This document shows positions 23,854 through 32,400 of a stretch of DNA of 35,076 nt, piece by piece (within the stretch, counting starts at the first letter, position 1; every line of letters starts with the position of its first letter). The notes below the pieces were generated by a model, which was given only the letters and a program-made list of their open reading frames with translations, did not search any database and was not told where the DNA came from. Made by a program: the position numbers and the translations under genes. The stretch is from Bacteroidales bacterium (GTDB lineage: Bacteria > Bacteroidota > Bacteroidia > Bacteroidales > UBA932), in the NCBI GenBank assembly GCA_017447265.1, contig JAFSOA010000002.1, positions 1 to 35,076 on the forward strand, written 5' to 3'.

Positions 23854-25170
23854 CTACCGGAAGTCGGCGTCGAACTGGATGGTCTGGGTGGGGAGGATGT
23901 AGTCGGATTCGATGGTGACGTCGTGGCCGTTGGTGACTTTGTTGACGTAGACCAGCAGCGTGTCGCCGGGAAGGAGCCCTTTGAGGGAGGTGTCGCTGCG
24001 GACACCGTCGACCGCCAGGAAGGCGTCGCGGTAGATGGGCGCGATGCCCGCGTTGGTGACGCAGGCGGCGGTTTGGCTGCCGTTGGCATACAAGCCGGTC
24101 AGGGCGAAATGGTAGCCGCAAGCCATGCTGGCTTCCTTGAATCGCTCAGCCGTGCCGTATTGACCGCCCGGCGCGTCGTTGGCGATCATGAAGGAGATGT
24201 GATACTTGGCCGAAGCCTGCTCCCAGGTCACGCCATACATGCCCGCCGGGTTCAGGAAGTTCTTCTGGTCGGCGGACGTATAGTAGCTGATCTCGCCGCC
24301 GCAGGCCCCCGTCTGCCAGCGGGTCCCTTTCCCGATCGCCTTCCAGCAGTTTTCATTGTAGTCGCCCTCGTGCTCCTTGTGCATGAAACTGTCGTCGAAC
24401 AGGCCGAAGGTCAGCGCCATCAGGGAAGCGTCGCCGACCACCGGCGAACTGTCGGCCGCGTCGATCGAAATGAGCCAGGGAATCTCCAGCACGCCCGCCA
24501 GGTAGCTCAGAAACTCTTTCTGGTAGGCCGCGGAGGGGAAATTGACACCCGGCCGGAGCGGCATGCCGTAGATATGATACTCGCTCCAGTGCCCGAAACC
24601 GACCTCGACGAAAGCGATGCGCGGGTCGTTCTTGTACATGGCGTTGAAATCGGCGTAGAACTGCTTGGTGAACCACTGCAGCTCGGCATTCGTCCAGTCG
24701 GCATACCAGGTGGGACCGTCTTCATTCTCGTAGAAAGTCTCCTGGTATCCCGGCAGCGCCTTGATGTAGGCCGGTACCGCCGTGGTGCCGGGGTTTCCGT
24801 CCACGCTCCGTTCGCCCGGATATTCGTAGCGGAAACGGACCACTGCCTGGTGGCCGCGCGAAGCCACCTCCTTGAGCCAGCTGTTGAAGCTGCTCCAGTC
24901 ATAGCGGAGCACATCCTTGTCTTTCCCGGTGACGACCTTGCAGGGAAGGCAGTACGCATATTCCAGCGAAATGGTCTTGCCGTAGGCGGCATGACGGTTG
25001 CTGGCGTTTTCGCTCCAGAGCACGAGGCCGGTGGAAGGCTGCACGGCATTGACCTTGCCCTGGATGGCGACGGGCGCGAACGAATCGTCCAGTCCGGACG
25101 GGAGATTCTTGTCGGCCGGCACGCAGGCAGCGGCGGCCAGTGTCAGCAGAAGAAGGGAGAAGTATCGCAT
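23854..25170 (-). CDS. DUF4832-like lipoprotein (predicted glycoside-hydrolase fold)
   Basis: A 438-aa predicted lipoprotein; the signal ends in AAAC (Cys 16). It resembles the Bacteroidota DUF4874/DUF4832 proteins, which are predicted TIM barrels related to glycoside hydrolases: GLVLWSENASN near the start, VVRFRYEYPGE, then FVEVGFGHWSEYHIYG, where the Glu residues could be catalytic. Near the end there is YANGSQTAACVTNAGIAPIYRDAF, followed by a C-terminal beta-sandwich (residues about 390-438). The substrate cannot be read from the sequence. It is co-transcribed with the preceding outer-membrane barrel gene (17-bp gap). Together they may bind and act on a surface or cell-wall polymer. Confidence 0.75.
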   Translation of the reverse strand: MRYFSLLLLTLAAAACVPADKNLPSGLDDSFAPVAIQGKVNAVQPSTGLVLWSENASNRHAAYGKTISLEYAYCLPCKVVTGKDKDVLRYDWSSFNSWLKEVASRGHQAVVRFRYEYPGERSVDGNPGTTAVPAYIKALPGYQETFYENEDGPTWYADWTNAELQWFTKQFYADFNAMYKNDPRIAFVEVGFGHWSEYHIYGMPLRPGVNFPSAAYQKEFLSYLAGVLEIPWLISIDAADSSPVVGDASLMALTFGLFDDSFMHKEHEGDYNENCWKAIGKGTRWQTGACGGEISYYTSADQKNFLNPAGMYGVTWEQASAKYHISFMIANDAPGGQYGTAERFKEASMACGYHFALTGLYANGSQTAACVTNAGIAPIYRDAFLAVDGVRSDTSLKGLLPGDTLLVYVNKVTNGHDVTIESDYILPTQTIQFDADFR

Positions 25171-25187
25171 GGTCTTGTATCTTACTG

Positions 25188-27014
25188 TCAGAATTTCCAG
25201 CTGAAACCGAGGAGGACGAGGCGGCGGTTGTGGAGGGTCTTTTCGACCCAGGACTCCGTCTGGTCCTCGGAATCAAATACCGCCTCGACCGGCATGTCGA
25301 GAAGGTCGCGCGCCTCCAGCGACACGATGAAGTGCTTGAACTCCTTCTGGGCCCGGGTGTTCAGCACGCAGTACTGCTTGAACAGGGCGAAGAAGGTGGC
25401 GACGGCGCTCTGGTATTTCATGTCGGCCGACAGGGTCCAGCCTTTGGAAAGGTGGGCGGCGATGTCGGCCTTCAGGCACCAGTCGGTCGATTTCTTGACC
25501 TTGTCCATGTCGCGCCAGGTACGGACGGTGTAGTTGTATTCCAAGCTCAAATTGGCGGTTATCAGCTTTCCGCGCCAGCCCAACTTCGGCGAGACGTTCA
25601 GGATGCGGCTGTCCGCGCCGTTCAGCCAGGTGAAGACCTTATAGCTGCGGTTGTCGATCTCCTCCCTGAACCAGGTCTGCTCGACCTCGTCGAGGCGCCA
25701 GGAAAAGGCGACGGAACTGGTCGCGATGAAACGCTTGTAGTTGAAATCGTAGGCCAGTTTGTACTCATCCGTCCGGGTGGAGCGGAGCGACTCGGAGCCG
25801 CGGTACAGCTGCTCGATGTAGCCGCCGCTGCGATCGAACCAGCAGACTTGCAGATAGGTCGGATGCTTGAGCGTCAGCTTGTTGGACAGCGTCAGTTTAT
25901 GGCGCGGATGGATCCGCCAGTCGATGTTTCCGTTTCCCACCAGATTGGGATGCTGCCATTTGACATTCTGGTTATGGATCGAATCGGTCAGTCTGCGTCC
26001 GTAGAGCGACAGTGCGTAGTCCAGGTGAACCCGGATCTTCTTCCAGTCGAGGTCCGCCACCAGATAGGGCTGGAAATCCAGGGATGCGAAATGGAACCAC
26101 TCCCGGATCGCGGTGGAATCACGCCACACGGGATTCTCTACCGACGCGTCCGGATCGAGGGTATATCCGCTGTTGTCATGCAGGGATCTGGTGGCGGTGA
26201 AGCGGAGGCCGGGATTGACCATCAGCCGTACCGGACGGCCGTTGAGCAGGGAATCGCGGTAATGGAGGATGGCCTTGAAAGTGGAGCTGTTGGAGTGTGG
26301 CGTGAGCTTGTAGCAAGTGAGCCAGGCATCATCTTCTCCCGGTTCATCTCCGGGCTGGACGCCGATCGTGGTATATATCGTCTGCTGCTGCTTGTCATTC
26401 AAGTCGAACGAAAGTTCACTGAACAGGACGCGACGCGAAAGACCGTTCAGTTCGTGGGAAGTGCGCATGCCGACGCTCGCCGTATGCTCCCAGGTGAAGG
26501 GAGCCTCCTGCGACATGCTCTCTTTCTTCGATTTCCAGCCGGCCCGGTAGGTCAGGTTGCTGTTCGCTTTGTAGTCCAGTTTGTAACGGGCCCAAAAAGC
26601 GAAGCGCTGCCCTTGCGCCGGCCGCCAGGTGATGTCCGAGCGATAATGTGCGTTGACGGGGATTTCCTCGCCCATCTTGACAATGGCGTTCATGTCGAGG
26701 CTTTCCCAATCGTCCTTCTTGTCGGTCTTGAAAGCAAGGTGGAAATTGTCGGTCGATTTATTCTCGATCTTTCCCTCCAGCAGCTGGGACCATTGCAGGC
26801 GGGGGCTGTTGTAATTGAGTTTCAGGGTAGTCTGCCCCAGTTCGTGAAAAATCACCTTCGGAACCTGATCATCGTCCTCGAAGAGTTCTCCCCGCAGGCT
26901 CTTCACGGCCCCGAAACCACCTGTCGCATTGACCGAGCCCGACCACTGCGCCCGCAGGACGGGTGCAGCCAGCAGTATCAGCAGCAAGAGGAGCGACAGG
27001 CGGAGACATCTCAT
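25188..27014 (-). CDS. Outer-membrane beta-barrel protein
   Basis: A 608-aa protein with a signal peptide (MRCLRLSLLLLLILL..., cut after LRAQ near residue 23). The whole mature part is made of alternating beta strands rich in Tyr/Trp/Arg, such as LEYNYTVRTW, and ends LLGFSWKF, the terminal aromatic pattern of outer-membrane barrels. It resembles the barrel part of TonB-dependent-receptor-like proteins of Bacteroidota, without a plug domain. The ATG at 27014 lies six bases after a -7 box on the minus strand (27021-27028). The DUF4832-like gene follows after 17 bases. Function unknown; likely a transporter or enzyme partner for the downstream lipoprotein. Confidence 0.75.
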   Translation of the reverse strand: MRCLRLSLLLLLILLAAPVLRAQWSGSVNATGGFGAVKSLRGELFEDDDQVPKVIFHELGQTTLKLNYNSPRLQWSQLLEGKIENKSTDNFHLAFKTDKKDDWESLDMNAIVKMGEEIPVNAHYRSDITWRPAQGQRFAFWARYKLDYKANSNLTYRAGWKSKKESMSQEAPFTWEHTASVGMRTSHELNGLSRRVLFSELSFDLNDKQQQTIYTTIGVQPGDEPGEDDAWLTCYKLTPHSNSSTFKAILHYRDSLLNGRPVRLMVNPGLRFTATRSLHDNSGYTLDPDASVENPVWRDSTAIREWFHFASLDFQPYLVADLDWKKIRVHLDYALSLYGRRLTDSIHNQNVKWQHPNLVGNGNIDWRIHPRHKLTLSNKLTLKHPTYLQVCWFDRSGGYIEQLYRGSESLRSTRTDEYKLAYDFNYKRFIATSSVAFSWRLDEVEQTWFREEIDNRSYKVFTWLNGADSRILNVSPKLGWRGKLITANLSLEYNYTVRTWRDMDKVKKSTDWCLKADIAAHLSKGWTLSADMKYQSAVATFFALFKQYCVLNTRAQKEFKHFIVSLEARDLLDMPVEAVFDSEDQTESWVEKTLHNRRLVLLGFSWKF

Positions 27015-27020
27015 ATCCTA

Positions 27021-27028
27021 CAAAGTTA
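27021..27028 (-). promoter_or_regulatory. Promoter -7 box of the barrel gene
   Basis: On the minus strand TAACTTTG, an exact TAnnTTTG, six bases before the start codon at 27014. The mRNA would start at or very near the ATG. No clear -33 box. It lies between the pbpC stop (27067) and the barrel gene. Confidence 0.6.
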
Positions 27029-27066
27029 AGAAAAAAGTGACGAATTGCGCATCCCGTATGCGGGGA

Positions 27067-29343
27067 TTACATGGCGCTGAAGCTGACGGCGGCGGAATGC
27101 CCGTTGGCGTCGACGACGGTCAGGACGTGGGGACCCGGGGTGGGGACGACCTTGATCTTGTGCTCGCCGTGGGCCGTTTCACCCAGGTAGTCGCCGTCGA
27201 GATGCCAGTAGAGCGTCGCTTGCGGATCGCTGTGGGCGGCGGAGAACACGACCCCCTGGCTTCGTGCGTCCAGCGCCACGGGCGCTGCGACCGTCATGCC
27301 GTTCTGCGGATAAATGATCTCGACCGCACCCGAAGCGCGGAAACCCGCGTAGTCGGGATGATAGGGCGGCAGCGGGCGGTAATCGCTGTGCGAGCGCATG
27401 TAATACCACTCCTGGGCGGGCGGCAGGACGAAGCGCGACACATGCCGGATGTCGGCCACCGGCCAGCAGTCGCTGTTGACCTGCCAGCGTTCGTCGGGAC
27501 TCAGGTGGACCAGCCGGTGGTAGGGACAGGGATCGGGGCGTTGCGGGGCGCGGGGCACCCATTCCGACACGACCCCGTCGGCTTCGCAGAGCGCGGTGGC
27601 GGGATGCCCGCTCAGGCGACAGCAGACCACCTCCTCCAGCTCGTCGCCGGGCCGTTCGAACCAGCGGGTGGGCGGCAGCAGGCTGAACAGGTCGAACATG
27701 ACCGGTGCGGCATAGCCCACGCCGGTGAGCAGCGGCCTCCCTTCTCCGTTGCAGTTGCCGACCCAGACCGCCACCACATAGTCGGGCGTGGCGCCCACTG
27801 CCCAGGCGTCGCGGTTGCCGTAGCTCGTGCCCGTCTTCCAGGCCACGGTGCGGCTCGAGTGGAAGGTATGCCAGTCGCCTTCTTCTTCCGGCCGGCTCAG
27901 TTCCGTGAGCACGTCGAAGGTGCACCAGACGGCGCCCCGCGAGAGCGGCGTCCGTCCGTCTTCGCCGTTGAGCCGCTGCGCCATGCGCGCATAGGCCGCG
28001 GCCAGGTCGCCGAGCTTGATCTCAGCGCCGCCCAGGATGAGCGAGAGGCCGTAGGTGTCGGCTCCGCGGGTGATGGTCGTGAAGCCCGCCTTCTGCAGCA
28101 GGTCGATGAATTTCTCCACGCCGTAGTCGTAGAGCATGCGCACCGAGGGTACGTTGAGGGAGCGCCGGATGACGTCGCGTGCGGGCACGGCGCCGTCGAA
28201 ACTGTGGTTGAAGTTGTTGGGTGTGAAGTCTTTGTAATGGAACGGGATGTCGGAGACCAGCATCCCGGGCAGGAGCTGGCCCTCGTCGAGCATCGCGCCG
28301 TAGAGCAGGGGCTTGAGCGTGCTGCCGCTGCTGCGGGGCGCCTGCACCACATCGACATGGTCGCCGTGGGCGCGGGAGCCGTGCCCGGCGTTACCGATAT
28401 ACACAACGGGCTCTCCCGTGTGGACGTCGAGGATCACGGCGGCCAGGTTGTGCACTTCGTTGGTGGCGAAGACCTCGTGGTGGCGCTGCACGATGGCTTC
28501 GGCGCGCTGCTGCAGGCTGAAGTCGAGCTGGCTCCGGTACAGGCGGTCACCCTGCTGCCTGCGCAGGGTCTCGAGATAGTGGAAGGCGATCTCGGGCAGG
28601 GGATGCGGCTTGTCGGGAAGGGGCTCGTCCTTGGCCAGTTCGCAGGCGAGTTCGTCGATTTCACCGGCCTGGCAGAGCTTGTCGAGCAGGAAGTTGCGCT
28701 TGGCCAGCAGGGCGTCGCGGCGGCTGCCCGGGTGGATGAGAGCCGGAGCGTTGGGCAGTACGGCCAGGGTGGCGCTTTCGGCCCAGGAGAGTTCGTCGGC
28801 CGGCCGGCCGAAATAGCGCCAGGCGGCGGCTTCGATGCCGACCACGTTGCCGCCGAACGGAGCGTTGGCGGCGTAGAGGGCGAGGATCTCGTCTTTGTCC
28901 AGATAGATTTCGAGCCGCAGCGCCAGCAGGGCTTCCAGCACTTTCTCGCCCACGGTGCGGGGCTTGTCGCCCCGGCTCAGGCGGATGGTCTGCATGGTGA
29001 GGGTGCTGGCACCGCTGCGGATTTCCCCGCTGCGGGCGTTGAGGCGCAGGGCGCGGGCCACGGCCAGCGGGTCGATGCCGGGATGCCGCCAGAAACGCTT
29101 GTCTTCGAAGGTGACGATGGCCTTGGCGAATTTCTCCGGCACGCTGCCGGCGGCGGGAAAGCGCCACTGCCCGTCGGCGGCGATGCGGGCGCCCAGCAGG
29201 TGCCCGTCGCTGCTCTCGAGCACCGCACAGACCGGATCGTCGAAAAGCCGTCCCGGACGCAGTGCAATGGCGATGCCCGAGAGCAAAGTCACCAGTGCGG
29301 CGAAAAGCAGCAGATTCTTTTTGTTATTCCGAAGCCAATTCAA
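27067..29343 (-). CDS. pbpC: Penicillin-binding protein 1C
   Basis: A 758-aa bifunctional peptidoglycan synthase. I start it at TTG 29343 (read as Met, then NWLRNNKKNLLLFAALVTLL), because no ATG precedes the membrane helix. The open frame continues far upstream only as the antisense shadow of the neighbouring gene. The glycosyltransferase domain (GT51) has the catalytic Glu in TFEDKRFWRHPGIDPLAVARA and GASTLTMQ. The transpeptidase domain has SSGSTLKPLLYG (SxxK), SLNVPSV (SxN) and WKTGTSYGNRDAW (KTG). At the end is a BiPBP_C domain with Cys-rich CCRLSGHPATALC in front. It is divergent from the alpha-2-macroglobulin gene, the partner of pbpC in many bacteria. Confidence 0.9.
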   Translation of the reverse strand: MNWLRNNKKNLLLFAALVTLLSGIAIALRPGRLFDDPVCAVLESSDGHLLGARIAADGQWRFPAAGSVPEKFAKAIVTFEDKRFWRHPGIDPLAVARALRLNARSGEIRSGASTLTMQTIRLSRGDKPRTVGEKVLEALLALRLEIYLDKDEILALYAANAPFGGNVVGIEAAAWRYFGRPADELSWAESATLAVLPNAPALIHPGSRRDALLAKRNFLLDKLCQAGEIDELACELAKDEPLPDKPHPLPEIAFHYLETLRRQQGDRLYRSQLDFSLQQRAEAIVQRHHEVFATNEVHNLAAVILDVHTGEPVVYIGNAGHGSRAHGDHVDVVQAPRSSGSTLKPLLYGAMLDEGQLLPGMLVSDIPFHYKDFTPNNFNHSFDGAVPARDVIRRSLNVPSVRMLYDYGVEKFIDLLQKAGFTTITRGADTYGLSLILGGAEIKLGDLAAAYARMAQRLNGEDGRTPLSRGAVWCTFDVLTELSRPEEEGDWHTFHSSRTVAWKTGTSYGNRDAWAVGATPDYVVAVWVGNCNGEGRPLLTGVGYAAPVMFDLFSLLPPTRWFERPGDELEEVVCCRLSGHPATALCEADGVVSEWVPRAPQRPDPCPYHRLVHLSPDERWQVNSDCWPVADIRHVSRFVLPPAQEWYYMRSHSDYRPLPPYHPDYAGFRASGAVEIIYPQNGMTVAAPVALDARSQGVVFSAAHSDPQATLYWHLDGDYLGETAHGEHKIKVVPTPGPHVLTVVDANGHSAAVSFSAM

Positions 29344-29355
29344 GCAATTATTCCC

Positions 29356-29363
29356 TATCTTTG
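29356..29363 (+). promoter_or_regulatory. Promoter -7 box of the alpha-2-macroglobulin gene
   Basis: TATCTTTG, an exact TAnnTTTG. The ATG is at 29404, so the leader is about 40 bases. This box stands inside the 5' leader of pbpC. Confidence 0.7.
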
Positions 29364-29373
29364 CAATATATAG

Positions 29374-29381
29374 CAAAATTA
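29374..29381 (-). promoter_or_regulatory. pbpC promoter -7 box
   Basis: On the minus strand TAATTTTG, an exact TAnnTTTG; transcription would start near 29370, about 27 bases before the TTG start codon. It overlaps the plus-strand leader, so the two divergent promoters face each other within about 25 bases and may interfere. Confidence 0.6.
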
Positions 29382-29403
29382 GGCAAAAATTAACTTGAAC
29401 GAT

Positions 29404-32400
29404 ATGAAAAAAATCACCTTTGCCATGATCATGGCGCTCGCATTCTTCGGCCTCTGCGCCTGCGGCGGCGGAAGCGAGGCCCCTGAAAGTGTAGCCGACT
29501 TCTCCCGGGAAATCCGGGTGGACGACCCGCTGACTGTACGTCTTTTCGACACTTTCAACCTGAAAGAGGACGACCAGACGGTGGCTGCGGCCCTGAAGGC
29601 CATCAGCGTGTCCCCGAAAATCGATTTCGATGTCCAGGTCGTCGATCCGCAGACCCTCTGCATCGTTCCGAAACAGCCGCTCGAATACAACACCGACTAC
29701 AAGGTGACGGCTGACTTCGGCGCCCTGGCCGGCAAGTCGGGCGGCAAAAAAACTTATACGGTCAAGACCCTCGCTCCGGTGCTGTTGTTCGACTACAGCA
29801 AGCTGACCGGCTATCCCGGCGTCGACGACCGCTTTCATATCGACGTGGAGATCACCTCGCCCGAGGTGCTCGACGACAAATACCTGGAGAGCGGCTTCTC
29901 CGTGAAGGGGGCCGACGCCCAGGTGTCCTGGGTCCATGGCGAGGACGGCCGTGCCCACAGCGTGACGGTGGGCAACATCGCGGCCACCGACAAGAAGGTC
30001 ATGCTGGAACTGGTCCACAACTGGCCCCGCTATGCCGCAGAAGGCTCCCGCCGCTTCGAAGTGCCCGTCAAGGGGCAGTTCAGCGTGGTGGACAGCGAGG
30101 TCAAGTCCGATCCCTACGGCTTCGAGATCGCCTTCTCCTCCGCCCTCGACCCCAAGCAGGATTTCAAGAGCCTGGTGTCGATGCCGGGTGCCGGACGCCT
30201 CTCCTTCATCGTCAATGAGAACGTGCTGAAGATCTCCCCGGCCGTCAAGGCGGAAGACAAGCAGTTCGTCTCCGTCAGCAAGGCCATCCGCAGCACCAAG
30301 GGCCAGAAGCTCGAAGAGGACTTCGACCGCTGGTTCGCGGTCCCTTCCGGCGAACCGATGGTCAAGTTCCTGTCGCGCGGCGCCGTGCTGCCTTCCTCGG
30401 GCGGCATGAACCTGCCCTTCCAGGCCATCAATTATGCGAAGGTGCGCGTGCGCGTGAAACGCATCTATGAAAACAACGTGCTGCAGTTCCTGCAGGAGAA
30501 CCGCCTCGGCGAGACCTATTGCTACACGGGCAACGTGGCGCGCGTGGTGCTCGACACCACCCTCACCCTCGGCGAGACCAACTCCGCGAAACTGCGCAAC
30601 CTCAATACCTACGGCCTGAATGTGGCCGACCTGGTGAACGTGCAGCGCGGCGCCATCTACCGCCTCGAGATCCGGGGCGTCGAGCCGCTGGCCGAGTTCC
30701 AGGAAGACTACTATGAGAGCGACTACTACTTCGGCAGCTACAGCGACTATGAGAACCGCGTGCGCAACCTGCTGGTCTCCGACCTGTCGGTCATCGCCAA
30801 GGGCTCCGAGAAAGGCGAGTACACGGTGTTCGTGACCGACATCCTCTCGGCACAGCCCGTCAGCGGCGCCAAGGTGACGCTCTACAACTCCGTCAACCAG
30901 GTGATCGCCGAAGGCAGCACCGGTTTCGGCGGCCGTTTCTCCTGCACGGTGAAAGACGACGAAGCCCGCACGGCCGTCATCAGCAAGGGCGAAGACAAGA
31001 GCTACCTCTCCATGGGCAGCGGCGCGGCCATCTCGATGAGCAGCTTCGAGGTGGACGGCAACGCTTCGCGCCAGGGCCAGAAAGGCTTCATCTTCGGTGA
31101 GCGCGGCGTCTGGCGTCCGGGCGACGATATCCACCTGACCTTCATCTCCATGCTCGACGAGGGCGTCCTGCCCGCCGGGCACCCGGTGACGGCCACCCTG
31201 AGCAACCCCCAGGGCCAGGTCATCGCCACGCAGGTCAACAACAGCGGCTTCGACGGCATGTACAGCTTCACCTTCACCACTTCTCCCGACGCCCCGACCG
31301 GCAACTGGGAGGCGGCCGTGACGGCCGGCGGCCAGACCTGGTACAAGACGGTGAAGATCGAGACGGTCAAGCCCAACAATATCGTCATCGACCTGAATCT
31401 CAACGATAAGCCCGTGGTTCCGGGCAACGACATCCGCGGCGATATAACCGCCCGCTGGCTGGTGGGCAACCCGGCCAAAGACCTGGAGACCCGTGTCGAC
31501 GTGAGCTTCACGCGCGGCAAGACCAGTTTCAACAATTACAAGAACTACGTGTTCGAAGACCGCTCGCGCAGCTTTACCGCCCAGGAAATGGATCTGTTCA
31601 AGGGGCGGACCGACGCCAACGGCAAGGTCTCGTTCCGCACCAATGTCTCCGCTACGGGCAACGACGTGCCCGGCATGCTGACGGCCCTTTTCACGACCCG
31701 TGTCTTCGAGAAGAGCGGTGATTTCAGCGTGGACCGCTATACCACGACCCTCTCGCCCTACGACACCTACATCGGCCTCCAGGTTCCGACGCAGGAGAGC
31801 GAATGGGGCGAGGATTATCTCGACAAGGCCCGCAGCCACAGCTTCAAGCTGGCCGCCGTGGACTACCAGGGCAACCCGGTGAAGCAGAACGTGAAGGTGA
31901 ATGTCGAGGTTTACAAGATGGGCTGGAGCTGGTGGTGGAGTTCTTCCGACGGCCTGGCTTCCTATGCGAAGGATTCGTACAATGCTCCGTTCAAGGAGCT
32001 GAGCGTGACCCTGACGGGCGGTGCCGGCGAGTTCAAGATGGACTTCTCGAAAGAGGAGAGCGGCTTCTGGTTCTTCCGCGTGGTCGATCCGAAGGGTGGA
32101 CACGCCACCTCTTCCGTGGTCATGGTCCGCGATTCCTATGAACAGGCCGGCGAGGGCAGCTCCGATGCTGCCATCCGCCTGCCGATGAGCCTCAACAAAG
32201 ACAAATTCAACGTGGGTGAGATGGCCCGGCTGGTCATTCCTTCGACCAGCGGTGCCCAGGCCCTGGTTTCGATTGAAAAGGGCGAACGCGTGCTCCGGTC
32301 GTTCTGGGTGGAATGCAAGGGCGACAAGACCGAAATCGAGATTCCGATCGAAGCCGGCATGGCTCCGAACGTCTATGCGAGCGTGACCCTCATCCAGCCT

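Noticed and set aside
23923-29373. Long plus-strand open frames opposite the DUF4832-like, barrel and pbpC genes
   Set aside because: All mirror clear minus-strand genes with signal peptides and motifs; their own translations are featureless.
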